Below, piece by piece: positions 1 to 7,530 of a stretch of 20,270 nucleotides of DNA. Source of the DNA: an uncultured Holophagaceae bacterium (lineage in GTDB: Bacteria; Acidobacteriota; Holophagae; Holophagales; Holophagaceae); the NCBI GenBank assembly GCA_903876615.1, contig CAIRAS010000388.1, positions 1 to 20,270 on the forward strand. Direction: 5' to 3'. Below the pieces are notes generated by a model. It searched no databases, was not told where the DNA came from, and worked only from the letters and a program-made list of their open reading frames with translations. The stretch's first letter is position 1; every line of letters begins with the position of its first letter. The position numbers and the translations under genes were made by a program.

Positions 1-1134
1 CGCCTGGTCGAGTGCCTCAAGGCCGACAAGGCCCGCATGGAAGTCGGGAAGATCAACCGCTTCGGTGTATTGGTCATGACCCGCCAGCGCATCCGCCCCA
101 GCCTCCAGCACGTGAACCACGAGACCTGCCCCACCTGCACCGGCACCGGCAAGGTCAAGACCATGGAGGCCCTGGTGCTGTCCGTGATGCGCCGGGTCCA
201 CGGCATCCTGGCCAAGGGCGGCATCGGCGAGATCCGCATCAAGCTGGCCCCTTCCATCGCCGCGGCGGTGCTGAACCAGAAGCGCCGTGAGCTGATCGCC
301 ATGGAAGAGCAGAGCGAGGCCAGGATCCTCATCCAGGCAGACTGGTCCATGAGCTACGGCGAGATGGCCGCCGAGATCGAGCGTGCCGAAGAGGCCCCGG
401 TCGAGAAGGTGACGACGCCCAAGCCGCCCCGCGAGAAGGGCTCCCCCGAGGACGAGACCGTGGTCCTGGGTGGCGACAGCCCCATCTCCTTCGAGAAGGC
501 CCTGGGCGAAAACACCAAGGACGCCAAGAAGGAAGCCTTCAAATACGACCGCCGCGATGTGCAACGGGCGGCCCTCGATGAGCGGGAGCGCCTCCGTGCC
601 CTGTTCGAGAGCGCCAAGCCCGAGGATGAAGAGTCCGAGGAGAGTTCCGAGGACTCTGCGGACGAGGCCAAGGGCGATGGGACCAAGCGCAAGCGCCGCC
701 GTCGCCGCCGCAAGGGCGGTGCCGACCGGGCCGAAGGTGCCACCCAGGCCACGGGTGCCGAGTCTTCCGAGTTCCAGGACGACTCCCAGCCGGAGCCGCC
801 CACCTTCTCGGCCGACCTGGTCGCTAGCCTGCTGACACCCAGCCCCCGGCCCCGGATTGGCGCCGCTGCCGTGGCCGCCCCGGCCGAGCCTGCCCCCGGC
901 AAGCCCCGGCGCACCCCCCGGGCCAAGGTGGCCTCCACGCCGGAGCCTGCTCCTGTGGCGGCTCCCGAACCCGTGGCCGTGCCCCTGCCTGTGCCTGTGG
1001 CCGAGAAGCCGCTGAAGAAGAAGGCCGCGCCCAAGGCCAAGGTGCCGCCTGCCAAGAAGCCCAAGGCTGAGGCTCCCGTCGCGGAAGCTCCCAAGCCCAA
1101 GGCGACCCGAGTCAAGAAGCCCAAGGCTGAGTAG
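1..1134 (+). CDS. rne: Ribonuclease E/G family protein, 3' part (5' end outside window)
   Basis: Endoribonuclease of the RNase E/G family, which processes rRNA and turns over mRNA in the cytoplasm. Only the last 377 codons are present; the frame is open from base 1. Visible residues 9-35 match the end of the catalytic core (DKAR..VGKI.RFG...M.RQR.RPS), and the zinc-link motif CPTCTGTGK follows at residues 43-51, with Cys43 and Cys46 as ligands. The small domain runs to about residue 165. The rest is a tail of about 200 residues: an acidic Glu/Ser stretch, a basic KRKRRRRRRK block (229-238), then Pro/Ala/Lys-rich sequence with KKPKAE occurring twice near the end. Such tails in RNase E bind RNA, membrane or degradosome partners; here that is inference. 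RNase E and RNase G cannot be told apart without the N-terminus, though the long tail favours an E-like protein. The transporter gene starts 6 nt after the stop. Confidence 0.93.
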   Translation, partial: RLVECLKADKARMEVGKINRFGVLVMTRQRIRPSLQHVNHETCPTCTGTGKVKTMEALVLSVMRRVHGILAKGGIGEIRIKLAPSIAAAVLNQKRRELIAMEEQSEARILIQADWSMSYGEMAAEIERAEEAPVEKVTTPKPPREKGSPEDETVVLGGDSPISFEKALGENTKDAKKEAFKYDRRDVQRAALDERERLRALFESAKPEDEESEESSEDSADEAKGDGTKRKRRRRRRKGGADRAEGATQATGAESSEFQDDSQPEPPTFSADLVASLLTPSPRPRIGAAAVAAPAEPAPGKPRRTPRAKVASTPEPAPVAAPEPVAVPLPVPVAEKPLKKKAAPKAKVPPAKKPKAEAPVAEAPKPKATRVKKPKAE

Positions 1135-1140
1135 CCGCCT

Positions 1141-1863
1141 GTGTCCGTCTACTGGCTGGCGCCCCTCGCCTCCCTGGCCACCCTCCTGGGTGGCTGGGGG
1201 GTGGTGCGCTTCCTGCAAGGACGGGCTCAGTTCATGCGCCTGCTTTCGGGCGTGGCGGCCGGCTACCTGCTGTCCCTGACCCTGGTGCGCATCATCCCCG
1301 AATCCCTGGAAGCCACCGGGGGCGAGGGCAACGCGCTGTGGGTGCTGGGCGGCTACCTGCTGGTCCACGTCATGGAACACGGCATCACGATGCACTTCCA
1401 CTACGGGGAAGAAACGCACAAGGACGGGAGCCCGCTGAGCGGCGTGCTGGCCCTGGTGGGCCTCTCCCTGCACAGCCTCATGGATGGCGTGGCCATCGCC
1501 GCGGCCCTCTCGACCAGCACCAACCTGGGCCCCCTGGTGGTGCTCGGCATCCTGCTGCACCGGATCCCGGAGGGGGGCACCATCTCCTCCATCTTCCTGG
1601 TGCGCGGCTTCGGCAACCGGGCGGCCCTCCTCGCGGCCGGCACCCTGGCGCTGGCCTCGCTCGTAGGTTCCGCCGGCCAGTCCCTCATGCACCTGCCCCT
1701 CGGGCCGATCCTGGGCCTGACCGCGGGCCTGGCCCTCTACGTGGCCAGCTCAGACCTGCTGCCTGAGGTGCAGAAGGTCTCGGGTCTCCGCGGCACCGTG
1801 GCGCTGCTGTCCGGTGTTGGCATCTTCCTCCTAAGCGCGCGGCTGCTGCCGCACCACCACTGA
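1141..1863 (+). CDS. ZIP-family divalent metal transporter
   Basis: Inner-membrane protein of 240 aa, very hydrophobic, with about seven or eight membrane segments. Two family signatures are visible: HSLMDG (111-116) and HRIPEG (140-145), which correspond to the paired metal-binding helices TM4 and TM5 of ZIP transporters (HNxPEG-type). A His-rich loop (about residues 76-93, with HVMEHG and MHFHYGEETH) precedes them, and the protein ends in three His; both could bind metal. ZIP proteins bring Zn(II), Fe(II) or Mn(II) into the cytoplasm; the substrate cannot be read from the sequence. The start is a GTG 6 nt after the RNase stop, with no clear ribosome-binding site, which suggests translational coupling. 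The next in-frame ATG (residue 32) would remove the first membrane helix. lptD follows 7 nt later. Confidence 0.85.
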   Translation: MSVYWLAPLASLATLLGGWGVVRFLQGRAQFMRLLSGVAAGYLLSLTLVRIIPESLEATGGEGNALWVLGGYLLVHVMEHGITMHFHYGEETHKDGSPLSGVLALVGLSLHSLMDGVAIAAALSTSTNLGPLVVLGILLHRIPEGGTISSIFLVRGFGNRAALLAAGTLALASLVGSAGQSLMHLPLGPILGLTAGLALYVASSDLLPEVQKVSGLRGTVALLSGVGIFLLSARLLPHHH

Positions 1864-1870
1864 GCGGCCC

Positions 1871-4180
1871 ATGCGCCGGATCGGGGTGGCGTTGCTCCTG
1901 TGCACCGGAACGGTGCTCCTGAAGGCCCAGAGCCTGCCGAGCCGGCCGGTGCTGGAGCTCCTGGATGCGCCGACCCCCGCGGAGCTGCTGCCTCTGCGCC
2001 CCTTCAGCCTCGAAGGTGGGCCGGGCACGTCCCGCGTGCCCTTCGACTGGCGCGGCGAGCGGGTGCGCGAGGCCGCCGACGTCTGGGTGCTGGAGCAGGG
2101 CGCCATCCAGGCGGAGGGCCTCCTTCTGCTGGCGGACCGCATCGAGTATCACCTCCGGGAGGGGCGCCTCGTCGCCCAGGGCCACATCCGCCTGGAAGGT
2201 CCGGACCTGAGGCTGCGCTGCGAGCGGCTGGAGATGGGCTGGACCACCCGCTCGGGCCAAGCCTGGGCCCTGCAGATGGACCTGCCGCCCACCTGGACCC
2301 TGCGCTCGGGCCATGTGGCCTTCACCACCCTGCGGACCTGGGCCTTCGACGCGGTGGAGCTGAGTCCCTGCCCGGAAGAGAAGCCGGGCTGGCGGGCCAA
2401 GCTCTCGAGCCTGAAGGTGGATCTGGACGGCTTCGCCACCCTCAAGAACGCGCTCATCTACCTGGGGCCGGTGCCCACCTACTACTACGTTCCCTGGGCC
2501 ATCTACCCCGCCCAGGCGAACCGGGCCTCGGGCCTGCTGCCGCCCACGCTGGGACTGTCCAGCGCCTTCGGCACCACCGTGGGGCTGACCTACTACCAGG
2601 TGCTCGGTCCCACCGCGGACCTCACCCTCGCGCCGGAATACTTCAGCAAAGAGGGCACCCTGCTGGGCGGGGACCTGCGCTGGCGGCCTGACCTGACCCA
2701 TGAAGGCAGCCTCTCCGGCCAGACCATCCACCAGCGCAGCCTGGACACCACCCGCTACCGCTACACCCTCAAGGAGGTCTGGCAGCGGGAGGACGGCTGG
2801 CAGCTCACCGCGGATGTGAACCAGGCCTCGGACAACCTCGTCGACGCCGACTTCGGGAAGGGCCTCGGCTACCTGGGCAATACCAGCTTCGACTCGGCGC
2901 TCTACCTGGGCCGCAGCTTCAGCTTCGGGAACCTCAGCCTGTCCGCCGCCGAGCAGCGGAGCTTCTTCTTCACCAAGGACCAGGGCGACCCGTTCTACAG
3001 CAACGACTTTCCGGCGTCACTGCGCCGCCAGACGCTGCCCCAGGCCGAGTTCCGGTTCTTCCCTGTGCCCACGTTGGGACCTCTCTACCTGGACGGCGGC
3101 GTTCGCCTGGGGCGGTTTGCCTACCGCATTGAAGGCAGCGCCACCGGCAACGACCAGGGCTATGCCTGGGACCGCCAGGACGCCAACGCCCGGCTGCACG
3201 GGCGCCTGGGTCAGTGGGGTCCGTTCCGGGCGGACTTCGAGTTCATGGGCCGGGGGACGCACTACAGCAATACGCTGGCCTCGCCGGTCTTCGATCCCGC
3301 GACAGGGGTGAACGGCTCCAGCGTGAACCCCGCCACCAGTCCCTTCGAAGTGGATGGGGCAGCCGCCTCAAGGTTTCTTCTCTCCAGCCACCTGCGGCTC
3401 TCAGGCCCCCAGGTGGGGCGGTCGTTCACGGACGTCTCGCTCCTGGGCTATCACGGTGAGCTGAAGCACGTGGCCGAGCCCTATTTCGGCTTCACCGAAA
3501 CCAGCCGCTACGGCCAGGTGGGCGTGGTGCCGCGCTTCGATAGCGTGGACTCGAACCCCGGCGTCAACGACAGCGCCTCCGGCGAGCGCAGCTTCGAGCT
3601 GGGCCTCAAGCAGCACATCCTGGGCCGCTCGGGATCTGGCGTGACCTTCACCGATCTCGCCCGCCTGACGGTGTCCACCCGCTTCCACCTGACGCCCATC
3701 ATCCTCAGTGACGGGCGCTACAAGCAGGGCTGGTCCTCCGTGAACACGGACCTCGATGTGGAGCCGGACAACCGCTGGCGCATCAGCCTGCGCCGCTCCT
3801 CGGACCTCGGCACGGGCGGCTCGGACAATGCGGTCAGCGTGGACGTGAAGGGCAGCGAGGGGAACCGCTTCAACCTCGCCTACTTCTCCACGGGCATCAA
3901 CAGCTTCCTGGTGCGGCAGAGGGGGATTCAGTTCGGCGGCATCCAGCGCTTCCTGGACGATCGCTGCCGACTGGAGTTCACGGCCAGCTACGACTACCAG
4001 AACCACGGCTTCGCCTCCAGCCAGGTGGCCCTGGCCTGGGTGGAGCCCTGCGTGGCCTACGTGCTGAAGTTCACCCACGTGGCGCTGAACACCTCGCTGC
4101 TGTCAGGAGGCCGGGAGGACCGGGTGGACCTCACCCTGACCCTGCGCGGTCTGGGCGACCTCTTCAGCTTCCGCTACTGA
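1871..4180 (+). CDS. lptD: LPS-assembly outer-membrane protein LptD
   Basis: Outer-membrane barrel that, with LptE, inserts LPS into the outer leaflet. It is 769 aa, close to the family's usual length. The N-terminus is a signal peptide with a likely cut after Ala19 (LLKA|QS). An OstA/LptA-like beta-jellyroll follows (about 65-175; 'ADRIEYHLREGRLVAQGHI' is typical). Next comes the family-specific region around residues 195-235 (PTYYYVPWAIYP...ASGLLPP..GLSSAFG), then a beta-barrel that ends in the C-terminal Phe-Arg-Tyr expected for BAM-assembled barrels. Mature-protein cysteines are at 117, 167, 699 and 727, two in the jellyroll and two near the C-terminus, like the distribution that forms inter-domain disulfides in E. 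coli LptD. ATG start 7 nt after the ZIP gene. The 3' end faces the diguanylate cyclase gene, with 10 nt between the stop codons and no terminator hairpin. Confidence 0.93.
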   Translation: MRRIGVALLLCTGTVLLKAQSLPSRPVLELLDAPTPAELLPLRPFSLEGGPGTSRVPFDWRGERVREAADVWVLEQGAIQAEGLLLLADRIEYHLREGRLVAQGHIRLEGPDLRLRCERLEMGWTTRSGQAWALQMDLPPTWTLRSGHVAFTTLRTWAFDAVELSPCPEEKPGWRAKLSSLKVDLDGFATLKNALIYLGPVPTYYYVPWAIYPAQANRASGLLPPTLGLSSAFGTTVGLTYYQVLGPTADLTLAPEYFSKEGTLLGGDLRWRPDLTHEGSLSGQTIHQRSLDTTRYRYTLKEVWQREDGWQLTADVNQASDNLVDADFGKGLGYLGNTSFDSALYLGRSFSFGNLSLSAAEQRSFFFTKDQGDPFYSNDFPASLRRQTLPQAEFRFFPVPTLGPLYLDGGVRLGRFAYRIEGSATGNDQGYAWDRQDANARLHGRLGQWGPFRADFEFMGRGTHYSNTLASPVFDPATGVNGSSVNPATSPFEVDGAAASRFLLSSHLRLSGPQVGRSFTDVSLLGYHGELKHVAEPYFGFTETSRYGQVGVVPRFDSVDSNPGVNDSASGERSFELGLKQHILGRSGSGVTFTDLARLTVSTRFHLTPIILSDGRYKQGWSSVNTDLDVEPDNRWRISLRRSSDLGTGGSDNAVSVDVKGSEGNRFNLAYFSTGINSFLVRQRGIQFGGIQRFLDDRCRLEFTASYDYQNHGFASSQVALAWVEPCVAYVLKFTHVALNTSLLSGGREDRVDLTLTLRGLGDLFSFRY

Positions 4181-4190
4181 CCGCACGCAT

Positions 4191-5567
4191 CTAGGGCTTG
4201 CTGTCCGGCGCCGCGGTAGGCTCGAGCCCCCCGAAGACCACCACGCGGTTGCGACCCAGGCTCTTGGCCCGGTAGAGCGCCTGATCCACCTGGGACAGCA
4301 GCTCCGAGATGGTGGCCGCCCCGGGACCTCCCACGCCGAAGCTCATGGTGGGGAAGATCGTTTGGCCGTTGGGCAGCACAATGGGTTCTTCATCGATGCG
4401 GCCGCGCAGCTTTTCCCCGACCTCGGCCCCGGCCTTCAGGCTGGTCTCGGTCAGGAGGATGGCGAACTCCTCGCCCCCGATGCGGAAGGCCAGATCAGAC
4501 TTGCGCAGGGCGGAGCGGAGCCGGACCGAGAGCTGCCGCAGCACCTCGTCGCCCACCGGATGGCCGAACCGGTCGTTGATGAGCTTGAAGTGGTCCACAT
4601 CCCCGATAAGCAGGACGAAGGCGCGGCGGTGGCGCTCCCACTGCCGCAGAGCGTGCTCCATGTTCTGGTCGAAGGCGCGACGGTTGAGCAGCTCCGTGAG
4701 CGGGTCCGTGAGCACCTCGTTGCGCAGGGTCGCGGCCTCGACCTCGAGCAGGCTGCGGTGGGCACGGAGGTCATGGAGGGCTGACTCGTACTCGGCCTGG
4801 ACGCGCCGCGCATGCAGGACCTCAATGGCGCGCCGGCAGGCATGGATCAGCCGGGGCGCCGGGAGGGGCAGGGGCACCCAGTCCGAGATCCCCGCGAGGA
4901 TCAGCTTCCGCTGGTCCGCCTCCGTCTTCACCTGTCCCACCAGAATCGTATACAGCAGGTGGTTCTGGTCCCGCAGCTGGGCCAGCACGGACAGGGCGCC
5001 CGGCACGCCGCCGGCGGAGAGCCCCAGCAAGAGGACGGGGGACTTCAGGCTCTGCTGGGCTTCCACGGCGTTGCGAGCGGGGGGCGTATAGAGCTCCATG
5101 CCGATGTGCTGGAGCATCTCCCGGGCCCGCTGAGCGAGGTCCCCCTGGAGGCCCACCCCCAGCACAGGTACCCGCTGGCCCCCCGCCTTGGTGTGCCCCC
5201 CGGCCATCACGGGACCCAGGCGGTTCAGGAGCTGCTGGATGCTGCTGGTGGTGAGGATGAACCCGTCCCCTTCGCTGGCCTTCAGGGCCAAGCGTTCCTG
5301 GTCGCTGGGTGGGTGATCGATAATCAGGAAGATGGGCAGGTTCTGGAAGAGCACCCGGGCCTCACCGCGCAGCAAGCGCGTGAGCCGGAAGCCGTCCATG
5401 GGCTCCCCGGTCGAGTCCACCACCAGGACCTGGACCTCGCCCCAGGCATCCTTGGCCAGGGCCTCCAGGGGGTCCCCGGCCTGGAGGATGGTGTGCCCAG
5501 CCCCCTCGAAGGCCATGCGGAGGCGCTCGACGAGGTCATCATGTCGGGAAATGACAAGTAGGTTCAT
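4191..5567 (-). CDS. PleD-like diguanylate cyclase (REC - pseudo-REC - GGDEF)
   Basis: Makes the second messenger cyclic di-GMP from two GTP in the cytoplasm. It is 458 aa from the ATG at 5567. Residues 1-120 are receiver-like, with acidic residues D10/D11 and a candidate phospho-acceptor D51 (VVDSTGEPMDGF), but the usual Lys near residue 106 is Thr. Residues 134-250 form a second receiver-like fold that has lost the Asp (Gly182 in LLLGLSAGG) and the Lys. A short coiled linker leads to the GGDEF domain (about 285-447), which has the active-site GGEEF (364-368) and an inhibitory RxxD I-site (R355-D358) exactly five residues before it, so product inhibition is expected. The order matches PleD, where the second receiver is a dimerisation adaptor. 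An in-frame GTG at 5591 would add eight residues; the ATG was preferred because MNLLVIS starts the first receiver strand directly. It lies 86 nt downstream of trxB. Confidence 0.92.
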   Translation of the reverse strand: MNLLVISRHDDLVERLRMAFEGAGHTILQAGDPLEALAKDAWGEVQVLVVDSTGEPMDGFRLTRLLRGEARVLFQNLPIFLIIDHPPSDQERLALKASEGDGFILTTSSIQQLLNRLGPVMAGGHTKAGGQRVPVLGVGLQGDLAQRAREMLQHIGMELYTPPARNAVEAQQSLKSPVLLLGLSAGGVPGALSVLAQLRDQNHLLYTILVGQVKTEADQRKLILAGISDWVPLPLPAPRLIHACRRAIEVLHARRVQAEYESALHDLRAHRSLLEVEAATLRNEVLTDPLTELLNRRAFDQNMEHALRQWERHRRAFVLLIGDVDHFKLINDRFGHPVGDEVLRQLSVRLRSALRKSDLAFRIGGEEFAILLTETSLKAGAEVGEKLRGRIDEEPIVLPNGQTIFPTMSFGVGGPGAATISELLSQVDQALYRAKSLGRNRVVVFGGLEPTAAPDSKP

Positions 5568-5601
5568 AGAGAGGCCATAAGCAAAGGCCACCCCATGTTA
5601 A

Positions 5602-5629
5602 GGCAATCAGAACCTGATGCCGAAAAAAA
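5602..5629. other. Inverted repeat and A/T run between trxB and the cyclase gene
   Basis: The 86-nt gap between the trxB stop and the cyclase ATG holds an 8-bp imperfect inverted repeat (GGCA-TCAG / CTGA-TGCC, one bulged base, 3-nt loop, 5602-5621) next to seven A (5623-5629). Read in gene direction (minus), the T-run comes before the hairpin, so this is not a normal intrinsic terminator for trxB. TTAACA (minus strand, 5601-5596), 16 nt before TATGGC, is a weak candidate promoter for the cyclase. Function unproven. Confidence 0.3.
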
Positions 5630-5653
5630 CGACTAGATTTGAATCTTGTTACC

Positions 5654-6622
5654 CTACTCGGCGAGGCCCTTTTCGACCAGCCAGCGCTCGGCATCGATGG
5701 CGGCCATGCAGCCGCTGCCGGCGGCGGTGATGGCCTGCCGATAGGTGTGGTCCTGCACATCACCGCAGGCGAAGACGCCTTCGATGCGGGTGCGGCTGGA
5801 GCCCTTCTCCACCTGCAGGTAGCCCGTCTCATCCATGGGCAGTTGGCCCGCAAACAGGCTGGTGTTGGGCTGGTGGCCGATGGCCACGAAGAGGCCATCG
5901 ATGGGCAGCTCGGAGATGGAGCCGTCCAGGGTGTCCTGCAGCTTCAGGGCGCGGACCTTCTCGACCTTCTCACCCATGGGGGTCTCGAGGATGGTGGTGA
6001 GGACGTCCAGGACGGTCTTGTTCCAGACGGGATGGATCTTCTCGTTGGCCAGGGCCCGGTCCTGCATGGCCTTGGAGGCCCTGAGCCGATCGCGGCGGTG
6101 GATGAGGTGGACCTTGGAGGCGAACTTGGTCAGGAAGATGGCCTCCTCGGCCGCGGTGTCGCCCCCACCCACGACGGCGATCTCCTTGCCCCGGTAGAAG
6201 AAGCCATCGCAGGTGGCGCAGGCGCTGACGCCCCCGCCGGACCGGGAGAGGTCCTCGTCCTTGCCGATGCCCAGCCACTTGGCCGAGGCCCCGGTGGCGA
6301 TGATCACGGCGTCGGCGGTGTACTCGTCCTGGTCCGTGGTGAGGCGGAAGGGGCGGGCCTGGAGGTCGGCTTTCAGGACGGTCTCAGACTTGATCACGGT
6401 GCCGAATCGGAGGACCTGTTCGCGCATCTCGTCCATGAGGGCCGGGCCGGCGATGCCGTGGCGGAAGCCGGGGAAGTTCTCGACCTCCGTGGTGATGGTG
6501 AGCTGGCCGCCGGGCTGGGCGCCTTCGAGCACCAGGGGTTCCAGGTTGGCCCGCGAGGTGTAGAGGGCCGCGGTATAGCCTGCGGGGCCGGTTCCGATCA
6601 CGACGACTTTATGGTGGCTCAC
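5654..6622 (-). CDS. trxB: Thioredoxin-disulfide reductase
   Basis: FAD flavoenzyme that uses NADPH to reduce thioredoxin in the cytoplasm. It is 322 aa, the usual size for the low-molecular-weight bacterial enzyme. Visible motifs in order: FAD-binding GTGPAG (10-15), GGQL (38-41), ATG (110-112), redox-active CATC (135-138), NADPH-binding GGGDTAAEE (152-160) with HRRD (175-178), and the C-terminal FAD motif with FACGDVQD. The spacing matches TrxB rather than ferredoxin-NADP reductase or AhpF, which lacks nothing here but carries extra N-terminal domains. The start is GTG at 6622, supported by AGGAG five nt upstream. kdsB lies 45 nt upstream on the same strand, so the two are probably co-transcribed; a strong hairpin lies between them. 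Confidence 0.96.
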   Translation of the reverse strand: MSHHKVVVIGTGPAGYTAALYTSRANLEPLVLEGAQPGGQLTITTEVENFPGFRHGIAGPALMDEMREQVLRFGTVIKSETVLKADLQARPFRLTTDQDEYTADAVIIATGASAKWLGIGKDEDLSRSGGGVSACATCDGFFYRGKEIAVVGGGDTAAEEAIFLTKFASKVHLIHRRDRLRASKAMQDRALANEKIHPVWNKTVLDVLTTILETPMGEKVEKVRALKLQDTLDGSISELPIDGLFVAIGHQPNTSLFAGQLPMDETGYLQVEKGSSRTRIEGVFACGDVQDHTYRQAITAAGSGCMAAIDAERWLVEKGLAE

Positions 6623-6627
6623 GAAGA

Positions 6628-6632
6628 CTCCT
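6628..6632 (-). promoter_or_regulatory. Ribosome-binding site of trxB
   Basis: AGGAG on the minus strand, 5 nt before the GTG at 6622. It decides the trxB start. Confidence 0.75.
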
Positions 6633-6641
6633 GGCGATGAA

Positions 6642-6658
6642 CGGGACCCTCGGTCCCG
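6642..6658. repeat. Perfect 7-bp GC-rich hairpin between kdsB and trxB
   Basis: CGGGACC - CTC - GGTCCCG: a perfect inverted repeat with a 3-nt loop in the 45-nt kdsB-trxB gap, 19 nt before the trxB start. No U-run follows on the minus strand, so it is not a classic terminator. It could be an operator, an attenuating or RNA-stabilising stem, or a processing site. Confidence 0.55.
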
Positions 6659-6667
6659 CCTCTCAGT

Positions 6668-7453
6668 CTACCGCGCCAGGCCCCGCTCCCGGAGGAGGGC
6701 CTCGACGGCCGGGACATCACCCGGAACGTCCACGCCGAGACTCAGATGGGGCGTGTCAGCCACGCCGATGGCCATGCCCGAGGCCAGCGCCCGGAGCTGT
6801 TCCAGCATCTCCAGCTGCTCCAGCGGGTGTTGCGGCAGCCGGGTGAAAGCCTGCAGGGCCTCGGGCCGGTAGGCGTAGAGGCCCAGGTGGCGGCGGAAGA
6901 GGGCCAGCTGCTCCGGGGCCAGCCAGGGCCGGAAGTCTGCTTCGAAGATGGTCGAGCTCCGCAGGTAGGGGATGGGGCTGCGGCTGAAGTAGAGCGCCCG
7001 CTGCCGGTCATCCACCACCACCTTCACAGCATTGGGGTTGAACAGCTCATCGACGCTCGCGAAGGAACAGGCGGCGGTGGCCATGGGGAGGTCCGGCTGC
7101 GCCTGCATGAGCGCCACCACCGCGGCCACGGTCTCGGGATGCATGGCGGGCTCGTCGCCCTGGAGGTTCAGCACGCAGTCGTAGGTCTCGCCCAGGGTGG
7201 CCAGGGCTGCTGCCACGCGGTCCGTGCCCGAGGGCAGGGCGGCCTCGGTCAGTACAGCCTCGCCCCCAAAGCCCCGCACGGCACTGGCGATGCGGTCATC
7301 GTCAGTGGCCACCACCACGCGGTCCACACCCCGGGCGCGCTGGGCTGCCTCGAAGACCCACTGGATCATGGGCCGACCGGCGATGAGCGCCAGGGGCTTG
7401 CCCGGGAACCGGGAGGACGGGAAGCGGGACGGGAGGACCGCGAGGGTGCGCAT
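6668..7453 (-). CDS. kdsB: 3-deoxy-manno-octulosonate cytidylyltransferase (CMP-KDO synthetase)
   Basis: Activates KDO with CTP to CMP-KDO for the inner core of LPS, in the cytoplasm. It is 261 aa, a normal length. The nucleotide-binding N-terminus reads LPSRFPSSRFPGKPL (7-21), matching the family's PARxxSxRxPGKPL. Further family motifs are VATDDDRI (48-55), SGTDR (75-79), the metal-binding LQGDEP (97-102), and the C-terminal LSLGVDVP stretch corresponding to the family's ..GVDTPEDL.. end. The start is ATG, with the gene divergent from cheA across 77 nt. TrxB lies downstream. KdsB, LptD and the GmhB-like phosphatase in this window all concern LPS but are not clustered together. Confidence 0.94.
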   Translation of the reverse strand: MRTLAVLPSRFPSSRFPGKPLALIAGRPMIQWVFEAAQRARGVDRVVVATDDDRIASAVRGFGGEAVLTEAALPSGTDRVAAALATLGETYDCVLNLQGDEPAMHPETVAAVVALMQAQPDLPMATAACSFASVDELFNPNAVKVVVDDRQRALYFSRSPIPYLRSSTIFEADFRPWLAPEQLALFRRHLGLYAYRPEALQAFTRLPQHPLEQLEMLEQLRALASGMAIGVADTPHLSLGVDVPGDVPAVEALLRERGLAR

Positions 7454-7459
7454 GGGACC

Positions 7460-7465
7460 AGTCTA
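7460..7465 (-). promoter_or_regulatory. Candidate -10 element of kdsB
   Basis: TAGACT (minus strand) ends 6 nt before the A of the kdsB ATG. It matches TATAAT at four of six positions; if used, transcription would begin at or near the ATG (leaderless). No convincing -35 box was found. The same TAGACTG heptamer recurs before trxB and gcvT. Confidence 0.22.
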
Positions 7466-7489
7466 TCGGGAGCGCCCAGATTCCAGCGA

Positions 7490-7501
7490 AGGCGGCCGCC
7501 T
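7490..7501. repeat. 12-bp perfect palindrome in the kdsB/cheA divergent gap
   Basis: AGGCGGCCGCCT is fully self-complementary and sits in the middle of the 77-nt gap between the divergent genes. The position suits an operator acting on both, but very GC-rich DNA gives such palindromes by chance. Confidence 0.35.
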
Positions 7502-7519
7502 GCCGAATCGGGATCTAGC

Positions 7520-7524
7520 GGGAG
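7520..7524 (+). promoter_or_regulatory. Ribosome-binding site of cheA
   Basis: GGGAG, 6 nt before the TTG at 7531. It supports TTG as the cheA start; no upstream ATG or GTG in frame fits better. Confidence 0.7.
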
Positions 7525-7530
7525 CGGCAC

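Noticed and set aside
5602..5629. Intrinsic terminator after trxB
   Set aside because: In the direction of trxB the T-run precedes the hairpin; on the plus strand the stem is followed by A, not T.
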